NCBI GenBank assembly: GCA_029582165.1
Contig: CM055886.1
Coordinates: forward strand, 22,134,669 to 22,198,668
Direction: 5' to 3'
From: Portulaca oleracea
Taxonomy: Eukaryota; Streptophyta; Magnoliopsida; Caryophyllales; Portulacaceae
Length of the DNA stretch: 64,000 bases
The position numbers and the translations under genes are program-made. Under the pieces are notes generated by a model that saw only the letters and a list, made by a program, of their open reading frames with translations, did not search any database and was not told where the DNA came from. Positions within the stretch are counted from its first letter, which is position 1, and each line of letters opens with the position of its first letter. Below, in pieces: positions 45,991 through 58,798 of this stretch.

Positions 45991-47823
45991 TATTCCCCCT
46001 CGCTACATATTTGGTAATATGTCCATAATTTGAATAGGTGAAAAAGATTGTGTTTTCAACTTTAATCGTAATAGACTAATGTAAAGGGTCTCATTAAACC
46101 TTCTATGCTTCTTTTCTATGGAGCTTAAATAGCAAACAATTTGTAAATCTTAAATCAATTGCAATTAGTCTTTAAAACTACAAAATTTAGGGATAAAACT
46201 GCTATATTCGACCCATTTATACTTTATTGAATTTTTTAGTATTGTTTTTTTTATTTATTATTTATTTTTTAAAAAAAGGTAAGTGAAGGAAAGTGCTTAA
46301 ATGTTTCTTCTCATAAGAAATCTTCCCGCCCTGTCTTCATATAAAATTTTGATGAATTCCCAATTATCCATCTGATTCCAAACTTCAACTGTTGGTAATT
46401 AGTGTCCCCTTTTTGCTAAACAGTCAGTTGTACTATTCGCTTCCCAATAAATATGTGTAATATTACTTCAAACGAATTTGGAGAGTAATCCGCGAATGTT
46501 TTCCACCAAGTGTCTAATTTGGCATGCGCAAAGTTCCCACGAATAGCTTGAATTACCATTAGGTTGTCTCCTTCAATGAAAATGTGTGAATGACCTGTTT
46601 TTATTGCTTCCAGTAAGTCATCTTGGAGTACTCTTACTTCTGCCACAATAACTGGAGAATCCCAATAGTTTCCATTACCCGCTTTTATCATTGCTCCCCT
46701 CCAATCTCGCAGGAGCCACTCTCCTGCTGTTGAGTTTTGGACATGCGAACCATCAAAGTTTAGTTTGATGTTGCCCTTGGGAGGTGCCTTCCCACAAGTT
46801 TGTTTGCAGACCCACCCTGATGTGTGGTGTATCTAGCACCCACTCTGTTCATCTATATTGTACTTCAAATCTTCCACTCAGCAGCGTTCTTCTTTGCTTG
46901 GATGAGGATCCCTAGCGGGTTATGAATAATGCTCTTGAAGACGGTGTCATTCCTACTTTCCCAAAGTGCCTAGAGCAGAAAGGCTCCATGGTTAATATCA
47001 TGGTCGCCTCCTTCCTTCCGCCACTCAGTGAGAAAATATTCTATAATTGGTAGATACTGGTCTGTTGGTTCAAAATCTAACCAATGATGCTGGGCTGCTA
47101 GATTCCAAGCTCCTTCTGCAAATGGGCAGTCCTAAAAAATATGTTCCTTAGTTTCAAGATCTTCTTGACATGCGGGGCACAGAGGGTCTAGATCAATATC
47201 TCTACGAAATAGATTCCCTCTAGTTGGGAGAGCATTCTTTAAATTCTATTAAAGAAAAAAATTTAATTTTTGGTGGCAGGTCTAATCGCCAAATCCACCT
47301 GAATTCCCATTTTGCTGCTAGTCCTTGCACTGTTGAATCATTCTGGTGGTTGTTTTTTGTGGAAAACGCCCTGGATCCCCTGGGTCCCCAACAAACTTCG
47401 TGTTTGGTGTTTATAATCGGTATTGGAATGCCAAGGATATCATCACTATTAATTACCGTTCTAAACTTATGTAGTTTCCAAGTTTTGTCCTGTCCTATAA
47501 ACTTATCTACAATGATATCTATATTTTCTATGTTATCTTGTCCTTGATTTATCAGCTCCAAAATAGTTTGTCTGTCGCACCACCTATCCTTCCAGAATTT
47601 AATGTTTTTTTCCATTACCTAGAGTCCATCGCACCATACTTGTTAAGATTGGTCTCATTTTCAAGATACTTTTCCAGACTCGTGAGACATGGGGCCTCGG
47701 GTTCGCTTATAAAAAGTCTCGACTGTATAGGTATTTATTTTTCATTATTTGGCCAAGAGGCCATCTCCATTTAAAATTTTCATGCTAGTTTACATTTGGA
47801 GGCCAAGTTAAATAGTTAATATT

Positions 47824-48184
47824 CCAAAAAATTACTTAGGGGTACCCTAACTTTTGGTGAAATGTTTTTTTGGTACCCCAACTATTAAAAACTAATTTTG
47901 GGGTACCCTAACTTTTAGAATTAGAAATAATTAGGTGAATTTTCGGCCAATTATTTGAATTCAACGGTGAGTTTTAGGCGGAAAATTGATTAAGTGTTTT
48001 TGTGGATGAAAATGCCCTTTGTTTTTGTGGACGAAAATGATTTGAATCAATCGGAGTTTCGCCGGAAATTCACCTAGTAATTTCTAATCCTAAAAGTTAG
48101 AGTACCCCAAAATTAGTTTTGAAAAGTTAGGGTACCAAAAAATTGTTTCTTCAAAAGTTAGGGTACCTCTAAGTAATTTTTTGC
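47824..48184. mobile_element. TIR element (~360 bp) inserted in the LINE
   Basis: CCAAAAAATTACTTAGGGGT and the inverse of its right end (GCAAAAAATTACTTAGAGGT) are followed by GTACCCTAACTTTT words in both arms. It separates the LINE RT from the zf-RVT segment. TSD not resolved. Confidence 0.75.
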
Positions 48185-49104
48185 TCTACACTCCTAAACC
48201 CCAAGCCTAATCCTTTGGTGTACAAATCGTATTCCAAGCTACCTTCGACATTCCTTTTTTGTCCTAATCCTTTTTCCATAAAAAATTCTATTAATCCCAT
48301 CTAATGTCTTACACATATAATTAGGAAGTCTGAAGCATGGCATTGTGTGGGTTGGAAGAGATTCTAAGTTTGCTTGAATTAAAACAAATGTGCTCGCTTT
48401 GGACAACAAGTTTGCTTTTCAAGTTGTCATTCTATTTGTTGCTTTCTAAATTATTTCTATAAAACTGTCTCTATTTAGTCGCCCTTGAGCCAAACGACAA
48501 CCTAAGTATTTCCCTATAGATTCCGCCAACGGAATAATAAAAATACCTTTGATTCTTTCCTTTAATGGCCTAGTTGTGTTCTTAAAGAAGACAAGAGTGG
48601 ACTTGTTGTAGTTCACCAACTGACCTGATTCAATACAAAATTTCTGCATGATGTCTTTTAGTCTCTAGTTGTCGTTTCTACCAAAGCTTTACAGAATACT
48701 AGGCTATCATCAGCGAAGAAGAAGTATGGAATTTTAGCTGATTTAGGAGCTAGTTGTATTCCAATACCTGTCTTCCTCTTAGATGCTTCATGCTCTAAAA
48801 TATGTCAATGTTCATACTTCATACATAAAATGAATAGATATGGTGACAAGGGGCACCCTTGTCTTAGTCCCCTAGTAGGTTTAAAGAAACCATGGGTTGG
48901 TCCATTTATGAGCAGTGAATACGCTACTATGGAGATACATTGCTCAATTAACTTTATCCATTTTGTGGCGAATCCAATCCTTTGCAATACTAATAGAAAA
49001 TCTCATTTTATTCCATCATAAGCGTTTTCCGTGTCTAGTTTAACGGCTAGCCATGCCACTTTCTTTCCATTATCTTTAAATTTATGCATTATTTCATGAG
49101 TTAT

Positions 49105-50236
49105 TGAACCGTATGGGGATCGGTTCATTTTTGGTTCGTCTATGGTTATCGGCTCGCTTCAAGCCGCCCTCTCCTCTCCTCGGATCAAACCCGGTTTCAA
49201 TATCCATTTTATGGTGGATACGGGTCCTCGGAGGGTCCATATGGCCATCACGGAGAGTGGTGTTTCATTCTACCCCGGGCCATAGGTTGACATCTTGGGT
49301 CTTTATTAGACTGTTCCCAAGCCTTCTAAGGGGCTCCGGGACCATCGACAAGAATAATGAGGCGAAATCAACCTCAGAAGCTAGAAAAGGGGCATGCCTT
49401 CACTATTTCAACCATAACTCCTTCGATACAACTCTGATGGACTTCAAATTTTGGGAGCTTAAAGTAAACACCGAGAGCTTTCCATCGATATATTATGGGT
49501 CCAAAACGGAGTTCGGATGAAGAAGTTATGTGAGTTTGAAGTCGGTAGAAAATTGCCCAGAAAGGACGCGCCTGCGAAGCCTAGTGTCGCGCCCGTGACG
49601 ACCTAGCTGCCCAGAACGGTCACGCCTGCGACACCCAATGTTGCGCCCGCTACGACCTCTTGGTCCAGCGCCCCCTTCCGCAAGAAAAAATCGTAGCGCC
49701 CGCGACAACACTGTTCCGGAACTAAGTTCCGCTTTTTTCCCCCTTTCTATAAATACCTTAGTGTTATATTTTGTAAGGGACTTTTGATTAATGATTAGGA
49801 ATTAAACTCAAGAAAAATCCTCTCAATTGGAGAGTTGTAATTGTGGGTTTTCAAACCCTTCTGCAATGAAAGCTAATCTTTTGGTGAAAATTGTTTGATG
49901 ATTTTTCTTCTTTGTGAATGGATGTTCTTTCTCCACTCTTTGTGAGATTTCTTAGGTGTTTCAAGACTCTTTGCTTGTAAAAGGTCCTTATGCAAGTGAT
50001 TGAACATCTTAGTTCAATTGGGTGAGTGATTACACTTTACAATTGTCCATATCCCTTTTAGTTCTAGTTGTATTCGTTGTTCATCTCCGAAAATCCAAAA
50101 CCCTAAAAATTAGTTTGTAGTGATTATGAGTTCTATGGATGGATTTTCATCATCTACATGATTATCTACATACCCTCGATCTTGAAACTTTCCATTTGGT
50201 ATCAGAGCTAATTTCCTTTCCCCCGCTCACTCTTCT
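49105..50236 (+). mobile_element. LTR plus PBS insertion in the LINE RT, with a 5-bp TSD
   Basis: The insert begins TGAACCG after GTTAT (49100-49104) and is followed by GTTAT (50237-50241). Removing it and one GTTAT restores an in-frame LINE RT across the junction. An LTR-like body (49105-50194, TATA box near 49745, ending CCA) is followed by PBS TGGTATCAGAGC (50197-50208) and then only 28 more bases. A normal solo LTR should stop at the LTR end, so this insertion is atypical. Confidence 0.8.
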
Positions 50237-50774
50237 GTTATTAATATGTTATCATGAATAGATCGGCCTGGTACAAAAGCACCTTGAAGGGGTGAGATTA
50301 GGTTGCCAAGAAGGGGTCTTGGTTTTGTTTACTAGAATTTTCGCAATTATTTTGTAGAAAGTGTTACAAGTACTAATTGGTTTGAAATGGCTTGTTTGTG
50401 ATGGAGTATCAATTTTTGGAATTAGCATAATGAAAGTGAGCTTAAATTCTTTTAGTAATTTACCTGTCTCAAAAAAATAATTGATCCCTTTTACTTGTCC
50501 TCTTTTATAATTACCCAAGCTTTTTGGTAGAATCTTGCACTAAACCCATCCGAACCTGGGGTTTTGACTGGATTAATCTCAAACAAAGCCTCCGACGTCT
50601 TCCCCTCCCCCCCCCCCTAATCCACACCTTTTTGCCTTCCCAAAAATATATTCCTTACACAAATTGTGGTGATTGGCAGGAAACATGGGAAATTTTTGAT
50701 AAGGTTTTCCTGGGAAGATATGTAGAAAAGTTTTTTTAGTGTTTAGCTAAAGCAAGAAAATTAGTTAAATGTGT

Positions 50775-51180
50775 AAACTACGTTTGGTAGTTTCATGGAA
50801 AAGATTCCTCGGGATGTTAGTGTTTAAGAGTGAAATAAAGTTTCATGAAATAAAGTTATAAAAATAAACTACATTTGGTACTAACATTTTCATGGTACTA
50901 AAATTTTTCAATTATTATGGACAACCAAACATGAAAAAAGTTGTATAACTTTTTTAATCATATGCACTAAAGTTATAAAAAGGAGAGGAAATGGACAACT
51001 TTTAAGGGAGTTTTCGGAAACTTATCACAATAAAATTTTCCAAATATCATAAAATATTTTCCGTTAACCCCTCTGAGAATATTTTTCCAAAGCTCTATTT
51101 TCTCTTCTATCATAGACAACCAGACAAAGCAAAAATTTGTTGACCGATTTTCCAGGAAAGTGTTAGTACCAAATGCCCTC
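50775..51180. mobile_element. MITE-like inverted-repeat element
   Basis: Left AACTACGTTTGGTAGTTTCA and the inverse of the right end (AGGGCATTTGGTACTAACAC) pair imperfectly, and a nested ACATTTGGTACTAACA repeats the theme near 50872. Superfamily not settled. Confidence 0.5.
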
Positions 51181-52025
51181 TCTTGGTGCATTATGCTTGA
51201 AAAAGTTTTTATATGAGTTTCAATGTAAATGGAAAATACTTTTCCATAGGAGGGTTTGGAAAGTTCTTTTAGTCCCTATTCTTTTATCGATTGCATTGTG
51301 GTATGCACTGTGTATGATTTACCAACCACAATCCACCAAATCTACCATAACCCTCCACAATCTACTTTTTCCAATTACAATTTCACATTTACCAATACAT
51401 TAATAATTATTAAAATCAAGCCATGTGATTCCATCGCATCATGTGTCATACTTAGCCGCATAAAAGAACAGGGCTTAGCCATGCATAATGGAAACTATCT
51501 ATGATTTAACTTTCTAAAATACCTTTCAAAACTATTTTATAAATAAAATAAACAATGACAACTTGAAGTTTGAACATTCCAAACAAACTTTCTGACGAAT
51601 TTTTCCATGTTTTCAAAAGTAAAACATAAAATATAAAGCTTTTTTTTTTTATTTTTTTAGAACAGTTTTCAAACTTTCCCAGAAATGTTTTAAACAAGCA
51701 CCGTAAGTCAAACTATCCCTTGAAATAATCAGTTGTATGGAAAACAAGCAGAACATCAAATAGGACACAATAGATGAATCACAATTCACAAGTTAAAAGG
51801 GGCAATAGACCTGACATATAAACCAATTTTCAGGAATCACTGCTGTAGAACTCGCTAGATCATAAAACCCACTCAGGATGAACAAAAATACACATCACTT
51901 CGCTAAATGTTTTCAAGAAATTCTGCAAAATTTGCTAGATTTCAAAGCCAAAAAAAGGGCAAGAAAACGCACAATCATTCTTGAGAAAGAAGCACGGCAT
52001 GCAAAATCATACTAATTCGACACGT
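51181..52025. other. AT-rich spacer and BTF3 3' UTR
   Basis: No gene seen. Sequence near 51540-51710 (AACAATGACAACTTGAAG, CAAACTTTC) may be a further MITE fragment. The BTF3 3' UTR reads leftward from 52025. Confidence 0.4.
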
Positions 52026-53343
52026 TTAAGACTTGTCTGTTTTCTCTCCTTCTGCTGCAGTTGCTTCAAAGGTCTCACCAGGCACAAGCTCCGGGACATC
52101 ATCATCATCCTCCTGTGCATTTTCTCCACTTCCGTCTGCATTGTTGCCCTGGTATTGCTCTGCCAACTTCCTTAGGTTGTCCAAATTATCTGGTCCTGTA
52201 TTCATGTAAGATGGTTTAAGTCACATTCCGATAAGAGAGTGTTTGGTTTCCAAATTTCCCTAGAAAAATTGGTCAACTTTCCAAAGTTGACAAAACTTCT
52301 CAGTTTCATTGAGTTTAATAATGGGTGGGAAAATTTTATGTCAAGCTCATTATTCCACACTCAAATTCAGTAAAAGTTATCCTCGGATTCTACCAAACAC
52401 TCCCTAAGAAGAAACAACAATATTAACCAACTCAAGAATACAAGGAGCAGGGGAACTGATAAAGGTCTTTTTCGTGGTCCATACCCAATTGGTTGATGAT
52501 GCCCGGGAGAATGTCTTGCAATTCTGCAACATGAACAACATAGTCAGACCGCCATGCGATTGGTACTTACTGCTATAAATAATCAAAGGACAGGTCCATA
52601 CTCTTGGTTTCTGGTGAACCACTGACAACCCACGTGTTTGCCGTAATGGAAGCTTGAACTGATTACAAAAATAGAAGGGCAAAGAATTAGGAAAACTGCA
52701 GATGTAACCTCAATAGTAATGAAGCAGTTCATCGGTCCGTTGAACACACCTTTAGGGTTAGTAAACTGGATAACGTGATCATCCTTGAAAATGTTCACTT
52801 CCTCAATAGCAGGGATGTTGTTCACCCCTATTCTCTTCAAGGTACTCTGCAGCCTTTTGTCATCTGTGGTCGTGGTCTTGTGGACAGCCTTCTTCTTTCT
52901 ACAGTTTTTGGTGAGCTTCGTCAGAAAGAGTGTAGTTTGAAAGAAACAAAGGCAATCTGAAACAAGTAGAAACACAGAATACAGAAAGACAAGTGCCTTT
53001 TGAAAACAAGCAACAAAGCCTCTTAGTACTACGTAAGAATTACTGATCAAGATGAGCACATTCCCACACAATGCCCTTAATCATTACAAAGATTCTTCAA
53101 AAAGAAATATCAAAATTGAAATACATTCAACAAACTAGGCAACGTTGACGAGCACAATTGTGCATATACATCACTTGCTCAATAGAGAGCTTCTAGTCAC
53201 ATTACAAAATAGAAATCAATCATCAAAACTTTCACATAAAGAATATCAAGAGGTAAAAGATAATGAAACGGATACCTTCTCATGCTACCCTTGCCACCAG
53301 TGCGGACGGCACCGGCCATCTTCTGGAGCTTCTCCACATTCAT
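52026..53343 (-). CDS. BTF3: Nascent polypeptide-associated complex subunit beta / BTF3, 5 coding exons
   Basis: Minus-strand exons 53343-53276, 52898-52750, 52658-52602, 52523-52485 and 52195-52026 join in frame to give 160 aa. The protein is the beta subunit of NAC, a dimer at the ribosome exit tunnel that shields new polypeptides. The N-terminus [19 protein letters not shown] and the following basic RRKKKAVHK (ribosome-binding motif) are intact; the NAC domain runs [19 protein letters not shown], then [20 protein letters not shown] and [13 protein letters not shown]; the C-terminus is acidic ([16 protein letters not shown]). A non-coding first exon probably lies near 54092-54180 (donor CATTACTAAG|GTACTC), giving a ~740-bp 5'-UTR intron. 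A small MITE sits in the last coding intron. Length and exon plan fit plant BTF3. Confidence 0.93.
52237..52402. mobile_element. Short MITE in the last BTF3 intron
   Basis: GAGTGTTTGGT at the left and ACCAAACACTC at the right, exact inverted repeat of 11 bases, 166 bp overall. It resembles the ends of the 21.45-kb MITE. Confidence 0.65.
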
Positions 53344-53347
53344 CTGG

Positions 53348-54091
53348 ACAGGAAAACAAACAGTCAGCTTAAAACAACAACTTCACAACTTATTTTCCAC
53401 ACTAGGGAGAACTCTGAGACACGATTACTGAAGAAAACACTATCCCAGATTCAACAACAATGCCATTCAAATCATATGAAATTCAAACTACTCCACTCTG
53501 ATTTTAACTGGGTCCTTCATTTAATGTAAATAATCCTCATATACAAAATCTGCCACATCCTCCAATTCCAATAAACAAACAAAACAATCGGCTTCCCACA
53601 GACCTTATTTCAGAATCAGAATAGCAATCGAAAACTCAAGAAATAAGCGGCAAAAATAACTAGCCATAATTGAAGAACCCACAAATGAAACAAACTTGGA
53701 AGAAGTGGGATTTGTCCTGATTTTTGATTAACTCGCAACACCCACCATAATCAAGATGGAATAACATGTAGTTGAACAATTCAAACAGAATAGAATGCAG
53801 TTCATGTAAGGCACCCGCAATCGGAATTTCATTTCTACCCCCAGCGCGCAACTTATTGTCCAAGAAATAAACAAATAACGCAAATAATTACGCCAAAAGG
53901 AGCCCCAGCAATAGAAGAGTGATAATAACAATCCCAGAAACCCAGTTGAATAAATCTGGAAAGAAAACCTGGGAAGAATGAAAAGCGGGCAAAACCCTAG
54001 AAGGAGGAGAGGGAGTTAAACCCTAAGGATCAGATAAAGGCGATTGAAGTGATAAGAAGAGAATGGAATGGAGAAAAGTAAGAGAGGAGTA
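53348..54091 (-). other. 5'-UTR intron of BTF3
   Basis: Between a donor at 54091 (minus strand AAG|GTACTCC) and an acceptor CTGTCCAG immediately before the ATG at 53343. No internal gene seen. Confidence 0.55.
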
Positions 54092-54431
54092 CCTTAGTAA
54101 TGGAAGAAGAGAGAGAAGTTGGAGGGGAGGCGGCCGGAGGACTTGAGTCTGTAGAGAGAGAAAGAGGAGAGAGAAAGGGGAGGGGACTGATTGAGTGAGA
54201 GAGGAAGGGGTTCTGTTATTCGGCAAAAGAGGAAGAGGTCATCTCATGAAGAGGGATGGATGCATCTGCCAGCCAGACTCATTCTCTCCGGATTCCCCAT
54301 TTCCAAGCATTGCCCGGCCCACAAGCCTCCCATAAACCTATCATTGGGCTTCAAAGGCCCATGCAGGGGCTGGGGTTTTCAAAGCGAGCCGACTTGGATC
54401 CAATTCGGCAATATATGCGGAATTGAATAAC

Positions 54432-54827
54432 GGCTGTGCTTGGTAGTCGTTTGTGAGATATGCATTTAGCATTTTGACCAAGTCAATTATCTAGTTAAAA
54501 ATATATTATAGTTTAGCAAGACGAGTGTTTTAAGTAGCGTTGAATGCTTCAAGTAACATTAATAAAATTAACATTTATCGTTTAGAGTAGCATTTTAGTA
54601 CGCTTTTTAGGTAAAAAAAACTATCATTTTCGAAATTTTCGGAAATAATTCATATCCTTTTTTAGGTCAAACACTTGTTTTATTAACATTTTAAATAACA
54701 CTCTTTAAAAAGCTAAGCGCGACTTCAAATACTACCTTACTGAATGCTAATATTTATACAATTAGATTATTGACTTAGTCAAAACATTAAAAGTTATCCC
54801 AAAAGCATGTTACTGCCAAATACAACC
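54432..54827. mobile_element. MITE upstream of BTF3, ~396 bp
   Basis: Left GGCTGTGCTTGGTAG and the inverse of the right end GGTTGTATTTGGCAG begin the terminal repeats; both sides continue with TTTTGAC-AAGTCAAT-ATCTA. No transposase. Confidence 0.7.
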
Positions 54828-54857
54828 TTACAAATATAACAACTTTAACGACAAATT

Positions 54858-54862
<5 letters not shown>

Positions 54863-54928
<66 letters not shown>
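54863..54928. repeat. (TA)n microsatellite
   Basis: About 32 TA units. Confidence 0.95.
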
Positions 54929-54931
<3 letters not shown>

Positions 54932-55189
54932 ATAAATAGGGAGAAAACGGAGTTTGGGTGAGCATGTGAGAAGGTTCAATATTAGCCATTAGATCAAGCA
55001 TCAAGGGCAGGAATTAATACAAGGTTTTGCTTTATTTTTTTGTTCAAAATGAGCCAACCTCACGTGAGGTTTGAAGAAAAAAAAAAACAGGGAAAGACAA
55101 GGCTACTGATTTGCATTCAATTGACTCTAGTTCCCATGCGCATGCTCTTAATCCTTCATCCTTCCCCCTTCCTCTTTCCAAGCATATTC

Positions 55190-55878
55190 TGTTGGAGGAA
55201 AGGGAGTAAACGGTATATAAAACAATGAAAACTCGCTTGGATAACGCTAAGAGTCGTGGCCTTGTACTAACTTTCCTTATGAAATATTTACTATATCGTA
55301 AATGTTCAAAGGGATAAAACTTAGCACTTGTAACACTCAAGAATAATAGTTTCTCTCTTGGATCACTCAAGTTTAGCTGCAGTCTAGACAAGAATGAGAG
55401 TGTGATTAACTTAGAATTGGTGTGTCTCAAATAGCTTGGAATGTCTCCTATTTGTAGGAGACTTCCAACCCTAATGACATCCTTTAGTCAAAGGATAATC
55501 AATGACCTTAATGGAAAATCATATCCTTAATATGACCTTGACCAAGTCAAGTCATATAGCTGTTGGAATATCATAATAATCGTGCTTAATATCAAACACT
55601 AATTACACAAAATGATATACCCGTTAGCATTAAAAACAATTCTGGGTTCCAATACGGTCCGTGTTGGATCAACACGGTCCGTGTTGGGTGCAAGACGACC
55701 CGTGTTGAGCCCAGGAATATTTTCCTTGCTCTCCGGAGACCAACACGACTCGTGTTGGTCCCAGACTCACCCGTGTTGATCATGTTCTTGACGTTTCACT
55801 TGTATATGATCCTTATGCTTGTTACATATAATTCTTTAGGCTATATAATTAACTTATACTCTTGAAATATTTCCAACA
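55190..55878 (-). repeat. Ty1/Copia LTR (3' LTR of the minus-strand element)
   Basis: On the minus strand it starts TGTTGGAAATATTTC and ends CCTCCAACA, so TGTTGG and CCAACA are inverted ends. It lies at the 3' side of the Copia coding region. An unusual cluster of CGTGTTG/CAACACG words occupies 55650-55785. Confidence 0.75.
55650..55785. repeat. CGTGTTG/CAACACG inverted-repeat cluster in the Copia LTR
   Basis: At least seven CGTGTTG or CAACACG words occur in both orientations with ~15-25 base spacing (ACGGTCCGTGTTGG, CAACACGGTCCGTGTTGG, GACCCGTGTTGAG, CCAACACGACTCGTGTTGG, CACCCGTGTTGATC). Adjacent copies can pair as short hairpins. Confidence 0.8.
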
Positions 55879-56529
55879 ATCCTCAACTATTTCAAGAGTA
55901 TGTAAAACCCTTGAAATAACTTTACTTAAAGAGCTTATACCCCCGCTATTTGAAATATACCTTAACTTGTAATCACTAGAGAAACTCACAAAACATATAC
56001 CTAATGAAAAGTAGATTGCTCTTTGAACTTTTCATTTAGTGTATATGAGCCAAAATTGAATCCAAATCGCAAAGTAGACATAGCTTTGAACTTTGGATTT
56101 ATATTGACCAACTATACTCATAACACACATACATTTTAAATCTTGAGTATAAATAACTTGACACTATTATCCGGCCTTGTGTCCTTATCCTTTATAAGTG
56201 TTTCGAAAGTTTAGCTCATAGTTCCTTTATGCGGCCACACATTACACTTACATAGGTAGACTTTGTAATATACCACCCCTGTAATTAGGCTTTCCACAAA
56301 GTCTACTAAGAGTATTACTACTCTCTTGTCATTACAGATTTCTAATCATCATTTGACCTTGGGATAAAAATTTTGATGCTTCCTACTAAGTAAGACAACT
56401 CCATACTCATTTGAACTTTAGAAATTGGTGGTATTCCAATTCGTAAAGTTGAGTCTTTGTTGTGATTAGTAGTACTTTTGAGCTACACTTAAACCCATCC
56501 CCTTTGAAGTATCTTTTATCAAATCTCTA

Positions 56530-58798
56530 GACAACCCTTTGGTTAAAGGATCGGCTAGGTTTCTTTTGATTTGATATATCTTAAAGTCACTACTCCATCC
56601 CTTATAAGTTGATGTATATAAGCATGCCTCAAACCAATGTGCCTTGACTTGCCATTGTAAACATGACTATACACAACATCAAGAATAGTTTTGCTATCAC
56701 AATGAATTGTGATTGGTGTCATTGGCTTATACCAAATAGGTATTTCCAATAATAAGTTCCTTAACCATTCCGCTTCCTTACAAGCAGCGTATAATGCTAC
56801 TAATTCCGAAGACATGGTGGAATCCGCTATATTAGCTTGTTTATTAGAATCCCAAGAAACCGCTCCACCTCCTAATAGGAACACCTATCCACTGGTAGAG
56901 GAGAAATCCCCTTTATTTATCCAACTCGCATCCGAGTATCCTTCTAAAACTGAAGGTTATCCTATATAAGTGAGTTGGTAACTTTTAATCTCTGCTAGAT
57001 ATCTTAATACCCTCTAAATTGTAAACCAATGCATGTTACTCGGATTACTTGTGAACCTACTTAACATGCCAATTGCATAAGCAATATCTGGCCTTGTACT
57101 TGTCATAGCATACATGAGACTTCCTATCAACTTAGCATATTCAAGTTGATTACCCGGAGAACCCAAATTTTTCTCTAGTTTCTTATTTGAATCATAAGGT
57201 GTCACTTCTAGATATATCTTATCACCTCCAAACTTGTTCAATACTTTCTCAATGTAATGCTCTTGAGATAAACTTATTCTATCATTATTTCTAATGATCT
57301 TAATACCAAGAATTACATCCGCTTCACTCATGTCCTTCATAGAGAACTTTGAGGATAGAAATTCTTTGGTCTTATTAACTTGTTCCATGTCGGTCCCAAA
57401 GATCAACATGTCATCAACGTATAGGCATATAATCACCCATTTTCCATTCTCAAACTTATAGTATATGCACTTATCCGATTCATTGATCTTATATCCACTT
57501 GAAAGCACTACTTCATCAAACTTTTGATGTCATTGCTTAGGTGCTTGCTTAAGTCCATATAAGGACCTTATAAGTTTACAAACTTTCTTTTCTTGACTTT
57601 CAACAACAAACCCTTCGGGTTGTTCCATATACACCTCCTCTTCTAGTTTTTCATTTAAGAATGCCGTTTTGACATCTATTTGATGGATAACTAGCTTATG
57701 GATAGTAGCTAAAGCCAACAATACACGTATTGAGGCTATCCTAACCACCGGTGCATATGTATCAATGTAGTCAATACCATACTTTTGAGTAAAGCCCCTT
57801 ACAACCAATCGGGCTTTATACCTCTTAACAGTACCATCCACTTTTATTTTCCTTTTAAAGATCCACTTAGAGGTAATTGGCTTACTTCTCGGAGGAAGGT
57901 CAACCAATATCCAAACATTGTTTTCCATTATAAAATCAATCTCAACTTGTACCGCTTCTTTCCACAAAGAAGCATCATGAGATTGCATAGCCTCTTTAAA
58001 AGTTTTAGGATCTTTATCTATGTTGTACATACATAGGGTCTCACTTTCAATTGAGTCCCTTGAACCTTCTACCAAATAAACATAGAAGTCCGAACCAAAA
58101 TCCTTTGGTTTCCTTGATCTTTTACTCCTTAATTCAATACTTTCATCTTCTTCATCATGAATAACATCATGACTCATAAGATCATCTTATATGGATATAT
58201 CCTCATGATTTTCATCTTGAGGCTCAATTAGAGCAACAATATCTTGCAAGAGTTATATCTTTAGGCCTAGGAATTGAAGAGAACCTAGTCTTATCAAAAA
58301 ATTGCATCTATTGATTCCATAACGGTGTACTCATTTGGCTCAACCACCAAAAACCTATAAGCTTTGCTATCTTGAGCAAAGCCTATAAAGATGCACTTAA
58401 TTCCTCTTTCACCTAGCTTTCTTTTCATAGGTTCCGGGATCCTTACAATGGCCCTACAACCCCAAATCTTAAAATACTTTAGATTTGGCTTTCTTTTGTT
58501 CTATAACTCATATGGGGTACTAGAATTTCCTTTGAATGTAACTCTATTCAAAATATAACAAGCCGTTAACATGGCTTCACCCCAAAATCCATTACTTAAA
58601 TCGGAGTTAGAAAACATAGAATTCACCATTTCTTTTAAAGTTCTATTCTTCCTTTCCGCAACCCCATTTTGTTGTGGTGTATATGGGGCGGTTGTCTCAT
58701 GTACAATCCCCGTTTCTTGGAAAAACTTTGGATCATAAAATTCCCCTCCCCTATCGGATCTTAAAGTCTTAATCAAGGTCTCACATTGAAGTTCACTT
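56530..58798 (-). pseudogene. Ty1/Copia integrase - RT - RNase H, interrupted
   Basis: On the minus strand, in order: integrase DRGGEFYDPKF and PYTPQQNGVAERKNRT (58790-58500), an IWGC-type integrase C-terminal region, then RT with WIFKRKIKVDGTVKRYKARL near 57850, IDVKTAFLN near 57670, catalytic YVDDM near 57420, and RNase H GGGAVSWDSNKQ near 56860 and ADSTMSSELVAL near 56820. Integrase preceding RT is the Copia order. A frame break near 57520 and stops inactivate it, and a long-LTR retroelement cuts the integrase at 58798. The element's gag and 5' LTR should lie beyond the window. Confidence 0.88.

Larger units (their letters stand above)
46250..50620 (-). mobile_element. L1-type LINE relic (RT, zf-RVT, RNase H), twice interrupted
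   Basis: Minus-strand frames, in order: INPVKTPGSDGFSA-like RT start near 50580-50530; FIMLIPKI near 50430; GAFVPGRSIHDN near 50275; LDTENAYDG near 49040; GLRQGCPLSPYLF near 48880; the catalytic FFFADDSL near 48710; VNYNKSTLVFF near 48610; the zf-RVT region NIKFWKDRW near 47600 and WIWRLDLPPKIKFF near 47270; and a plant LINE RNase H (VRVLQDDLLEAI near 46630, EANSTTDCLAKRG near 46410). The endonuclease domain is missing, so it is 5'-truncated. Stops and frameshifts inactivate it. A T-rich tract on the plus strand near 46240-46276 may be the poly(A) tail. Confidence 0.85.
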
